64,000 bases of DNA. Source: Arthrobacter wenxiniae. GTDB lineage: Bacteria; Actinomycetota; Actinomycetes; Actinomycetales; Micrococcaceae. Numbering within the stretch: the first letter of the stretch is position 1; each line of letters begins with the position of its first letter. Shown in pieces: positions 28,143 through 36,423 of this stretch. The position numbers and the translations under genes are program-made. Where the stretch lies: contig NZ_JAAMFM010000013.1 of the NCBI RefSeq assembly GCF_013376105.1, positions 1 to 64,000 of the forward strand, in the 5' to 3' direction. The notes beneath the pieces are model-generated. The model saw nothing but the letters and a program-made list of their open reading frames with translations. It ran no database searches and was not told where the DNA came from.

Positions 28143-30250
28143 CGCTCCAGCTTTGACGGACCCACGCCCGGCAGGGCGGAGAGCGCCTGCAGGTCCTGCG
28201 GCGCGGCCTCCGCGATCGCCATGAGCGTGGCGTCGGTAAAAACCACAAAGGCCGGCACCTCCGCCGCCGTGGCCTCCTTCAGCCGCCAGGCGCGCAGCTC
28301 TTCAAAGACGGCCTCGTCGTAACCCGCGGGGCAGGTGGAGCAGCGGCCGATCTTGCGCTCGGCGCCGGTGGTGAGGACCTTGCCACATACCCTGCACACC
28401 GACGGCGACGCCGTCTTGCGGGGCTTGCGGGACGCAGCTTGCCGCGGCCCGGTGGGGCCGCCGCCCACGGAATTGGGACGCAGCCCGTCGAGGAAGCGCG
28501 ACGGCCTGCGGTTGGCCCGTCCCCCGGGCGTGCGGGCCGTGGACCAGGAAAAGTTCAGGAATTCCCGGGCACGGGTGATGCCCACGTACAGCAGCCGCCG
28601 CTCCTCGTCCACCGTTTCGGGGCTGTCCGCGAAGGAAATGGGCATCAGTCCCTCGCTCAGGCCCACCAGGAACACCGCGTCCCATTCCAGGCCCTTGGCC
28701 GAGTGCAGCGACGCCAGCGTCACCCCCTGGACGGTGGGCGCGTGCTGGGCGGAGGCGCGCTCCGTCAGCTCGGCCACAAAATCCACCACCGAGAAGGTGT
28801 GTTCCGGCGTGCTCCGGGAAGCCACGAGGTCGTCCGCCAGCGCCACCAGGGCCGACAGCGACTCCCAGCGCTCGCGCACCGCCCCGCCCGCCGTGGGCGC
28901 CCCGGCCTGCCAGCCCAGGTTGCCCAGGATGTCCCGGACCAGCTGCCCCAGCGGCTCGTCCTCGGCCGCACGGGAAGCAGCGCGCAGCTGCAGGATGCCG
29001 TCGCGGACTTCCTTCCGGGCAAAGAACCGCTCCCCGCCGCGCAGCTGATAGCCGACCCCGGCGCCGGACAGGGCCTGCTCATAGGCTTCCGACTGTCCGT
29101 TCGTGCGGAAGAGGACGGCGATTTCACTGGCCGGGGTGCCGTGGTCGATGAGGATCTTGATGCGGGCCGCAACGGCGGAGGCCTCGGCCTCGTCGTCCGT
29201 GCATTCCAGGAACTCGGGAGACGGGCCGTTGGGGCGTTGCGCCAGCAGTTCCAGCGGCGCCGACCACAGGGCGTCGGCCGCAAAGCCGCCGCTGCGTCGG
29301 TTCGCCAACAGCGAATTGGCCAGTCCCACCACCTGTGGCGTGGACCGGTAGTCGCGGACCAGCTTGACCACGTTGGCCGCCGGGTAGCGGGCCGGGAAGT
29401 CCAGCAGGTGCCGGGGAGTGGCACCCGTGAAGGAGTAGATGGTCTGGCTGGCGTCGCCCACCACGCACAGTTCCTCGCGCCCGCCCAGCCACAGGTCCAG
29501 CATGCGCTGCTGAAGCGGGGACACGTCCTGGTATTCGTCCACCACAAAGTGCCGGTACTGTTCCCTGACGGTGGCCGCCACGCGGGGGTCTTCCTGCAGG
29601 ATGCCGACGGTGATCAGCAGGACGTCTTCAAAGTCGATGAGGTTACGGTCCGCCTTGACGTCCTCATACGCCTGGAAAAGGCGTCCGACCGCGAGCTTGT
29701 CCAGGCCTCCCGGCTCACCCCTGTCCTGGGCCTGGGTCAGGTAGGTCTCCGGCGTGAGCATCGAGACCTTGGCCCATTCAACCTCCGAGGCGAGGTCGCG
29801 GATGGCCGCGCGGTCCGTGGGCAGGCGCAGCCTGCGGGCTGCCTCGGCAATGATTTGTGCCTTGTGTTCGAGCAGGCCCGGGAGCTGGCCGCCGACGGCG
29901 TGCGGCCAAAAATACTGCAGCTGCCGCAGTGCCGCGGCGTGGAAGGTGCGCGCCTGCACCGTCCCCACGCCGAGGTCCCGCAGCCGGGTGCGCATTTCGG
30001 CGGCCGCCCGTGCGGTGAACGTGACAGCGAGGAGGCGGTTGGGATTGTAGACGCCGGTGTGGACGCCGTAGGCAATCCGGTGCGTGATGGCGCGGGTCTT
30101 TCCGGTGCCGGCCCCGGCCAGAACGCACAGCGGGCCCGTGAGCGTCGTGGCGACGGTGCGCTGTTCGTCGTCGAGCCCGGCCAGGATGCGTTCCTCGGCG
30201 GTGCGTTCATCCATCACCGGCAAGCCGGCCTGGCGTGGATCGTAGCTCAC
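28103..30250 (-). CDS. uvrD2: ATP-dependent DNA helicase UvrD2
   Basis: A 715-residue superfamily 1A helicase. Motifs appear in order: AGAGTGKT (Walker A, about 46-53), FTARAAAEMR, VVDEYQDVSPLQ (motif II), VGDASQTIYSFTGA (III), VRDYRSTPQV (IV), SLHSAKGLEWDAVFLVG (V) and YVGITRARE (VI). A tetracysteine CRVCGK...CSTCP follows and then a C-terminal HRDC-like domain ending in ALPGVGPSKLERYG. This is the actinobacterial UvrD2 architecture, a repair helicase. The GTG start overlaps the nudC stop (GTGA), an arrangement shared with mycobacteria. Confidence 0.95.
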   Translation of the reverse strand: MSYDPRQAGLPVMDERTAEERILAGLDDEQRTVATTLTGPLCVLAGAGTGKTRAITHRIAYGVHTGVYNPNRLLAVTFTARAAAEMRTRLRDLGVGTVQARTFHAAALRQLQYFWPHAVGGQLPGLLEHKAQIIAEAARRLRLPTDRAAIRDLASEVEWAKVSMLTPETYLTQAQDRGEPGGLDKLAVGRLFQAYEDVKADRNLIDFEDVLLITVGILQEDPRVAATVREQYRHFVVDEYQDVSPLQQRMLDLWLGGREELCVVGDASQTIYSFTGATPRHLLDFPARYPAANVVKLVRDYRSTPQVVGLANSLLANRRSGGFAADALWSAPLELLAQRPNGPSPEFLECTDDEAEASAVAARIKILIDHGTPASEIAVLFRTNGQSEAYEQALSGAGVGYQLRGGERFFARKEVRDGILQLRAASRAAEDEPLGQLVRDILGNLGWQAGAPTAGGAVRERWESLSALVALADDLVASRSTPEHTFSVVDFVAELTERASAQHAPTVQGVTLASLHSAKGLEWDAVFLVGLSEGLMPISFADSPETVDEERRLLYVGITRAREFLNFSWSTARTPGGRANRRPSRFLDGLRPNSVGGGPTGPRQAASRKPRKTASPSVCRVCGKVLTTGAERKIGRCSTCPAGYDEAVFEELRAWRLKEATAAEVPAFVVFTDATLMAIAEAAPQDLQALSALPGVGPSKLERYGAAVLEIVSST

Positions 30251-31221
30251 GCCCGGCCGCCCGCCGGGGCATGGTCCAGCGCGTCCCCGGGCTCGAGAAT
30301 GGGGCCGCCAAACCAGTGTTCAATGAGTGCCCTTGCTATGGACAGCCGCCGGGAGATGACAGCGTCGCCGCTGAGCACCGCGGCCTGCAGCTCACCGCGG
30401 CTGAACCAGCGGGCCTCCCGGACCTCGGTGCCGTCCGGCACGGCCACGGCGTCATCCGTGTGGGCCACGAAGCCGATCATGAGCGAGCGCGGAAACGGCC
30501 AGGCCTGTGATCCGACGTAGTGCGTGGTGTGCAGGTGGACGCCCACCTCCTCGGCGATCTCGCGCACGGCTCCCTGCTCGGCGCTCTCGCCGGCCTCGAT
30601 AAAACCGGCCACCGTGGAGTAGCGGTTGCCCTCCCAGGCGAAATTGCTGGCGAGTAGAATCCTGTCGTCTGCGCCCACAATGGCCACGATGGCGGCGGGG
30701 TCGGTGCGGGGGAAGTGTTCGGAGCCGTCGGCCGTGCAGCGCCGCATCCAGCCCGACTGCTCGGGGGTGGTGGCAGCTCCGCAGCGCGGGCAGAAGCGGT
30801 GGCTCGTGTGCCAGTTGGCCACGGCCTGCGCCTCGATGAATACGGCCGCATCCCCGGCCCCGAGCGAATCGCCCACGTCACGGTACCCGGAGAAGAAGGT
30901 GCCCCCGGGCACCCAGGAGAGGTCCCCGGCGTCGTCCGCCAAGACCTTCAGGACGAGGTCCGTCCCCTCGGGCAGCTGCGGGTTTCCGCCCGCCAGCGTC
31001 CTGCCAAGGTACACGGTCACGGCACCGGCAGGCAGGTGGCCGCCGGCGTCCGCGGGGCGGAGATAGGCCAGGCCGTTAGCGTCCATCAGGGCGCGGCCGC
31101 CCCTGAAGAGGACGATGCGGTGGCCGGGGCCGCCCTGCACCTTGTCCAGGTAACCGGATTCGCTGCGCTGTTCGCAGTTTCTCTCGAGCGCGGCTGCGGC
31201 GGACGGCAAAGCTTGGATCAT
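30247..31221 (-). CDS. nudC: NAD(+) diphosphatase NudC
   Basis: A 324-residue Nudix hydrolase that cleaves NAD(H) to NMN(H) and AMP and can remove NAD caps from RNA. The Nudix box runs G206...REIAEEVG (206-228) and is followed by the NudC-specific SQAWPFPRSLM. The zinc ribbon is CPRC (C144, C147) but the second pair reads CTAD, with C162 and Asp at 165 instead of the fourth Cys. It precedes uvrD2 with a 4-base overlap and is divergent from the phosphotransferase gene. Confidence 0.94.
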   Translation of the reverse strand: MIQALPSAAAALERNCEQRSESGYLDKVQGGPGHRIVLFRGGRALMDANGLAYLRPADAGGHLPAGAVTVYLGRTLAGGNPQLPEGTDLVLKVLADDAGDLSWVPGGTFFSGYRDVGDSLGAGDAAVFIEAQAVANWHTSHRFCPRCGAATTPEQSGWMRRCTADGSEHFPRTDPAAIVAIVGADDRILLASNFAWEGNRYSTVAGFIEAGESAEQGAVREIAEEVGVHLHTTHYVGSQAWPFPRSLMIGFVAHTDDAVAVPDGTEVREARWFSRGELQAAVLSGDAVISRRLSIARALIEHWFGGPILEPGDALDHAPAGGRA

Positions 31222-31374
31222 GGTTCTACCGTACGCAGTCCGGCATGGATTTTACATTCGGCGCCGCGGACCTGTGGACGGGGCATGGTGGAGGCCGGCG
31301 CGGCATCTCACGACTCGCCGCCGCAACCGCAGACAGTTGCCAGCTTGGCACTCTACGGTGGAGGGGTGAGACGA

Positions 31375-32652
31375 ATGACTGCAATCGAACTGGCCGCCAT
31401 CGCCAGCGCCGCCGTGCCCGGACTGATCGTGACGGCGTTTGGGCCCGAACCCGACGATGCAGCCGATTTCAGCTCCGCACTGCTGGTCGATTCCGAGAAC
31501 CGGCGGTGGCGGGTGCGGTCACCCAAGCATGTGGAGGCCAGCGCGCGGCTGGAGACCGAACGCCAGGTCCTGCGGGCCTTCTCCCCCGCCATCCGGGCCG
31601 AGCTGCCCTTCCTGCTGCCCACCGTCGCCGGGACGGTCCGCCAGGGCGAACTCATCACCTTTGTTTACTCGCACATTGCCGGCAAGCCGGAATCCGTGGA
31701 GGAACTGGCCGCCGGAGGCGCCGCGCTGGCCCTGGAAATCGGTGCCGCCATTGCGGCGATCCACGACTTGCCGCAGGAACTGGTCACCCGCGCGGACCTG
31801 CCCAGCTACACGGCCAACGAATTCCGCCAGCGCAAGCTGAACGAACTGGACCAGGCCGCCACCACGGGCAAGATCCCGCCGTCGCTGCTGCTGCGGTGGG
31901 AACACGCCATGGAGGACGTGGCCCTGTGGCGCTTCAACGCCTCAGTGGTCCACGGCGACCTGCACGAGGACAACATCCTGCTCGACGGTCCGCACGTCAC
32001 CGCCGTCATGGGCTGGACCGACCTGCACGTGGGCGACCCCGCGGACGACTTCGCCTGGCTTGTTGCCATCAACGACCCCACCTTCGTGGACACCGTCATG
32101 CAGTCGTACGCGGCCGCCCGCCACGAAACCCCGGACCCGCACCTGCTGCGCCGGGCCGCGTTGAGCGCGGAGTTTGCCCTGGCCCAGTGGCTGGTCAAGG
32201 GTGTTGCCGCGGACTCCGCGCGCATGGTGGAAGACGCCCAAAGCATGCTGGCCACGCTCAAGGCGGACATCGATGCCCACGGCGGCCAGCCCATCAGCAC
32301 CGAACCCGCGCCGGTGGTCGAGCCCGTCCAGGCCCAAGCGGACGACGCCGGTGAGGCCGCCACGGGTGCCATTCCGGTGGTCAAGCCCGCCGAGACCCAG
32401 ACGGCCGGGACCCAAGCGGACGACGCCGGCGGGGCCGCCACGGGTGCCATTCCGGTGGCGGGTCGTGAAGGCGCCGGGACCCAGGCCGCGGTGGGCGGGC
32501 CCGGGGAGGACGACGCCGGCGCCGCACCCGCCGCCGAACCGGCGACTACGGTGGCCTCCAGGCCTGACGACGGTCCGGCCGCCGGCTCGGCCGAGGACCT
32601 CGACACGACGGCCATGAAGGTCATTCCGCTCAAGACTCCCCCGGGCAGTTGA
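31375..32652 (+). CDS. APH-like phosphotransferase with repeat tail
   Basis: A 425-residue protein with an aminoglycoside/macrolide phosphotransferase (APH) kinase fold. The Brenner-type catalytic loop VVHGDLHEDNILL (193-200 core) and GDPADDFAWL are present. The metal-binding Asp expected in the IDW motif is Gly here (VMGW, G213), so activity is uncertain. Residues about 305-425 form an Ala/Asp/Glu/Thr-rich low-complexity tail made of an imperfect 26-residue repeat. The ATG at 31375 with a GGTGGAGG site 9-10 bases upstream is preferred over the long open frame upstream. It is divergent from nudC and convergent with adnB. Confidence 0.8.
   Translation: MTAIELAAIASAAVPGLIVTAFGPEPDDAADFSSALLVDSENRRWRVRSPKHVEASARLETERQVLRAFSPAIRAELPFLLPTVAGTVRQGELITFVYSHIAGKPESVEELAAGGAALALEIGAAIAAIHDLPQELVTRADLPSYTANEFRQRKLNELDQAATTGKIPPSLLLRWEHAMEDVALWRFNASVVHGDLHEDNILLDGPHVTAVMGWTDLHVGDPADDFAWLVAINDPTFVDTVMQSYAAARHETPDPHLLRRAALSAEFALAQWLVKGVAADSARMVEDAQSMLATLKADIDAHGGQPISTEPAPVVEPVQAQADDAGEAATGAIPVVKPAETQTAGTQADDAGGAATGAIPVAGREGAGTQAAVGGPGEDDAGAAPAAEPATTVASRPDDGPAAGSAEDLDTTAMKVIPLKTPPGS
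32309..32482 (+). repeat. In-frame 78-bp imperfect repeats in phosphotransferase tail
   Basis: Units beginning CCGGTGGTC recur at about 32311, 32374 and 32452; CAAGCGGACGACGCCGG recurs at 32335 and 32413, exactly 78 bp apart. CCGGTGGTCGAGC followed by a CGAGACCC-like word matches the ends of the intergenic repeat array at 219-455 with the middle deleted. Confidence 0.7.
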
Positions 32653-32777
32653 CGCCAAGTCTCTGCCGCCAGCCTGCGTGGGGTGTCCGCAAGCGGCCGA
32701 CACAACGCGCATTGGCGGCTGCAGGAACTGTACTTCCTCAAGTGTCGGGGCCCTGCGGCTGCATGGCGCCGTCCCGT

Positions 32778-32802
32778 CCCCTCCGCCGGCCCCGGCGGAG
32801 GG
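32778..32802. terminator. Hairpin between convergent phosphotransferase and adnB genes
   Basis: CCCTCCGCC (32778-32786) and GGCGGAGGG (32794-32802) form a perfect 9-bp stem with a 7-base loop in the 216-base gap between the two stops. No T run follows on either side. It is placed to end both transcripts. The rest of the gap holds only a short word, CTCGACGCGCTCG, shared with the repeats at 219-455. Confidence 0.5.
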
Positions 32803-32868
32803 CGCCCGCCGACGTTGTGCAACAGGCGCAGCTTGCGGGCCTCGACGCGCTCGATCGGGTGGCGCAGA

Positions 32869-35800
32869 TCAACCGGCGGACGTGTAGGCGTTGGTGACGA
32901 TCGCTTCGAGCTCCTCCTGCCCGGCCAGGTCCACGGGCCTTATCAGCTTGTCCTGTCCCACGTAGTAGAACGCCGCCCGCACCTGTTCCAGCGGAACGCC
33001 CTTCAGTCTCGACCAGGCCAGCCGGTACACGGCCAGCTGAACCCCGCGCACCGCGAGCAGCGCCTTGGACGGCACCTTGCCGGTCTTCCAGTCGATCAAG
33101 TCCCAGCCGCCGTCGTCGTCCCGGAAGATGGCGTCAATGCGCCCGCGGACCACGACGTCGGCCACGCGCGTTTCGATCGGCACCTCCAGTTCCGCCGGGG
33201 TCCGGCCTGCCCAGGCCGAGTTCTTGAAGGTCTCCTGCATCTCCGCCAGGCCGTAAGCCTCGTCAACGTAGGCGTCGGCGCCGGGAGCCTCGTCGAGGTC
33301 CAGCTGGCCGGTGGCGCCAAAGTATTCCTCGATCCAGGCATGGAAGGCGGTGCCCTTGCGGGCAGCCATCCCCGGCTTGGTGGGCACCGGACGGCGCATG
33401 GCCCGGGTGACCTTCTCCGCGTCCTCACCCAGGGACACCAGGCGGGAGGCGGAGATGTGCGGCGGCAGCTCCACCCGCAGCTGGTCCGATTCGACCTTTT
33501 CCTGCGCGAGCAGCACGGCGGTTTCCCGTCCCCACCGCGGATTCGCCGCGAGAAAGGCAGCGGTCCCAACCTCACGGGACAAGGACCCACACGAGCGAGG
33601 GTTCCCTGGCCCAGGCACGGGTCCGGGGACGGAGCGGTGATCATCTCCAACCTCAACGGAGGAGGGGCCGTCATCTCCAACCTCAACGGAGGCGGCCAGG
33701 ACGGCGGCTGCAGACGCCTCCACGTTGTCCCGGCGGCCGGCCCGGGCGGCGGCCCCGGCCTGCCCGGTGATGACGGGCCCGTTCAGTGGATCATAGGGCC
33801 ACTCGGCGGTTTCCTCGCCGGCACTGACAGGATTCTCGGCTCCGTCCTGGGGGTCGTCGGCCCACGGCCCCAGGCTGGCGCTTTGGGCGGCGCCGGAGGC
33901 CAGCGGCAGCAGTTCCGCCAGGAACAGCGACGGTTCCAGCGGCGCCCTGGCACTGCCCCACACCGTGGCGCTGCACATCAGGAAGTCACGGGCCCTTGTG
34001 AAGGCCACATAGGCGAGCCGCCGCTCCTCCTCCTCGGAATGGAGCTTCACGTCGTCGGCGAACAGTTTTTCGTGCTCCAGCAGGGTCTTGACGTCCGGCA
34101 CGTTCGTGTCCCACGCCGGCAGGTCCTCCCGGTCCCCGCGCAGCGGCCACGGCAGCGACTTGGCGCCTGTGGTCCACCGGTCGGCCTTAGCGCTGGGAAA
34201 CGCGCCGGCGTTCATGCCGGGCACAAACACCACGTCCCATTCCAGCCCCTTGGAGGCGTGCACGGTGAGCAGCTGCACGGCGTCCGGGTTGGCCTCGACG
34301 GCCGCCATTTCCAGGCCGCCCTCCTCCGACTCCGCCGTCTCCAGCCAGGCCAGGAACGCCGTCAGGTCCACGCGTTCGGCGGCCTGCATGAACGTGGCCG
34401 CGGCATCGGCGAAGGCGTCGAGGTTGCGACGGGCGTGGTGGATGCTGGAGCCGGGCTTGGCCGCCAGCTCTATGTCCAGCAACATGGTCCGCTCCACCAC
34501 GCCGATCAGGTTGCTGAGGTCGTCGCCCACAAAGCTGCGCAGGACGCGCAGCTCGTCGCGCAGGCCCAGCAGCCGCGCACGCGCCGTGTCGGTCAGCGGC
34601 CGGGCGGACTCGGGCCAGAAGTCCGGGCTGAGGTAGTCCAGCGCCTCCACCAGCGACGCGGAATCGACGACGTCGGACGTCACCACCGCGCCTTCGGGCG
34701 GCTCCGGCGTGTCGCCGTCCGGCCCGTCCCCGTGAATCACCGAGGCGCCAAATGCCAGGCGGTTCTTCGCCGCCCATTCCCGGCGCCGGGCCAGGTACCG
34801 GGACCAGTCGGCGAAGGCCATGAGGTCCGCCGGGCCAATCCGCCAGCGGGCGCCTGTCAGCAGGCGCATGAGCGAATCCGAGCGCCCGGGATCGGCAATG
34901 ACCCTCAGCGTGGCCACCAGGTCCACGATTTCCGGGGTGGACAGCAGGCCGCCCAGGCCCACGATCTCGTAGGGGATCCCGCGGGCGTCGAAAACGGACT
35001 GGAAGCAAGCAAACTGTGCCCGCCGGCGGCACAGCACGGACACCGTCATGGCGCCCTGGGCGCCGCGTCGGGGCGTGAAGTCGCCCTTGCGGTCCAGGAT
35101 TTCCGCGGCGATGGCCTCGGCCTCGGCCAGGGCCGTATCGAAGCGGGCCAGCGCAACCTCGCCGTCCGGGGCGTTGGGCTTTTCCTGCAGGGGCGACACC
35201 GCCACCCGCGGTCCGGCCGCGGCCCGCTCCGCTTCCGTCAGCCCGGCCGCGAGCCGGGCGTTGGACTTGCGTTCCTGCGCGGCCGTGAGCTCGGCGGACA
35301 TGACGTTGGCCGCCGCCAGAATGCGCGCGGAGTTGCGCCACGCAATGGTGAGCTCGGCTGTCGGCGCCCGGCCGCCGTCCTGCCTGCGGAAGATTTCCGG
35401 GAAGCGGAAGAGCTGTCCGGCGGAGGCGCCGCGGAAGCCGTAGATGGACTGGTGGGGGTCGCCGACGGCGGTGACGGGGTGGCCGCCGCCGAAGAGCTGG
35501 GCGAAGAGCTGCAGCTGGGCGTGGGAGGTGTCCTGGAATTCATCCAGCAGCACCACCTTGAAGCGCTGGCGCTCCATCTGCCCCGCGTGCGGGACCTCGG
35601 CGGCGATCCGGGCCGCGAGCGCCACGAGGTCGCCGTAGTCCAGGGCGTTGCGGCGGCGCTTGGCCGCGGCGTAGCGCTGGACCAGGTCCACCACGGTGCC
35701 GCGGGTGCGCAGCGTGTCCATCAGCCTTTCGGCGGCCTGGCTGCGCGGCTTGGCCGTCCCGTCGAGGTAGGGCAGGGCCTGGAAGCCGGCCACCCAGGCG

Positions 35801-36423
35801 TCCAGCTCGGCCCGCACGTGCGCGGGGTCCTGGAGGTGCTCGGCGCACTCGCCGGCCAGGTCCATGACGGACTGGATCAGCGTGGACTTCGCGGCCGTGA
35901 AGTGCTGGTGGCCGCCGTCGTGCGCCTCGACCACGTCGCTGGCGAGCTGCCAGGCCTCGGCGGCGCCAAGCACCACGGCGTCGCGCTCAATGCCCAGGCG
36001 CAGGCCGTAGTCGGTGACGATCCCGCTGGCGTAGGAGTGGTACGTGGAGACCTTTGCTTCCAGGGCGTCGCGGGCTGCGGCGGCGGGCGCCAGCTGCACG
36101 ACGCCGGAGCGCGCCAGGGTGCCGAGCTTGGCCAGCTGGCCGCGGATGCGCGAGGCGAGCTCGCCGGCGGCCTTGCGGGTGAAGGTGACGCCGAGGATTT
36201 CCTCGGGCCGCACCAGGCCGTTGGCCACCAGCCACACCACGCGGTCCGCCATGGTGGTGGTCTTTCCCGAGCCGGCGCCGGCAATGACCAGCAGCGGCTC
36301 CAGGGGTGAGCAAATGATGGCTGCCTGTTCCGTCGTGGGCGGGAACTGTCCCAGGAGCTCCGCCAGCTCACGGGGGCTCAACAAGGGGTCCAGGACAGTG
36401 CCGCCCTCAGGGGCTCCGCTCAT
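32869..36423 (-). CDS. adnB: AdnB-like helicase-nuclease subunit
   Basis: A 1184-residue UvrD-type helicase with a C-terminal PD-(D/E)XK nuclease, the AdnB half of the actinobacterial AdnAB double-strand-break resecting enzyme. Motor motifs are IAGAGSGKTTTMADR, VVLLDEFQDTSHAQ, AVGDPHQSIYGFRGA, HASKGLEWDVVFVPGM and YVAFTRARD. Nuclease residues are D1097 (GRIDAIF), D1111 and K1113 (LIDWKTGK) and the QLAVYRLAW helix. The ATG at 36421-36423 overlaps the adnA stop (ATGA). The segment about 911-955, between motor and nuclease, is encoded by repetitive DNA (33560-33692) and looks like an insertion. Confidence 0.87.
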   Translation of the reverse strand: MSGAPEGGTVLDPLLSPRELAELLGQFPPTTEQAAIICSPLEPLLVIAGAGSGKTTTMADRVVWLVANGLVRPEEILGVTFTRKAAGELASRIRGQLAKLGTLARSGVVQLAPAAAARDALEAKVSTYHSYASGIVTDYGLRLGIERDAVVLGAAEAWQLASDVVEAHDGGHQHFTAAKSTLIQSVMDLAGECAEHLQDPAHVRAELDAWVAGFQALPYLDGTAKPRSQAAERLMDTLRTRGTVVDLVQRYAAAKRRRNALDYGDLVALAARIAAEVPHAGQMERQRFKVVLLDEFQDTSHAQLQLFAQLFGGGHPVTAVGDPHQSIYGFRGASAGQLFRFPEIFRRQDGGRAPTAELTIAWRNSARILAAANVMSAELTAAQERKSNARLAAGLTEAERAAAGPRVAVSPLQEKPNAPDGEVALARFDTALAEAEAIAAEILDRKGDFTPRRGAQGAMTVSVLCRRRAQFACFQSVFDARGIPYEIVGLGGLLSTPEIVDLVATLRVIADPGRSDSLMRLLTGARWRIGPADLMAFADWSRYLARRREWAAKNRLAFGASVIHGDGPDGDTPEPPEGAVVTSDVVDSASLVEALDYLSPDFWPESARPLTDTARARLLGLRDELRVLRSFVGDDLSNLIGVVERTMLLDIELAAKPGSSIHHARRNLDAFADAAATFMQAAERVDLTAFLAWLETAESEEGGLEMAAVEANPDAVQLLTVHASKGLEWDVVFVPGMNAGAFPSAKADRWTTGAKSLPWPLRGDREDLPAWDTNVPDVKTLLEHEKLFADDVKLHSEEEERRLAYVAFTRARDFLMCSATVWGSARAPLEPSLFLAELLPLASGAAQSASLGPWADDPQDGAENPVSAGEETAEWPYDPLNGPVITGQAGAAARAGRRDNVEASAAAVLAASVEVGDDGPSSVEVGDDHRSVPGPVPGPGNPRSCGSLSREVGTAAFLAANPRWGRETAVLLAQEKVESDQLRVELPPHISASRLVSLGEDAEKVTRAMRRPVPTKPGMAARKGTAFHAWIEEYFGATGQLDLDEAPGADAYVDEAYGLAEMQETFKNSAWAGRTPAELEVPIETRVADVVVRGRIDAIFRDDDGGWDLIDWKTGKVPSKALLAVRGVQLAVYRLAWSRLKGVPLEQVRAAFYYVGQDKLIRPVDLAGQEELEAIVTNAYTSAG
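33641..33692. repeat. 22-bp direct repeat inside adnB
   Basis: TCATCTCCAACCTCAACGGA followed by GG occurs at 33641-33662 and 33671-33692, a 30-bp period. On the coding strand it encodes two SVEVGDD units. A related CCCAACCTCACGGG word lies 70 bases to the left. It keeps the frame open. Confidence 0.85.

Noticed and set aside
30715-31374. N-terminal extension of the phosphotransferase frame
   Set aside because: It is antisense to nudC and lacks family similarity; ATG 31375 with a ribosome site explains the gene.
31375-32652. Macrolide resistance phosphotransferase
   Set aside because: Fold similarity only; a metal-binding Asp is missing and the genomic context is core repair genes.
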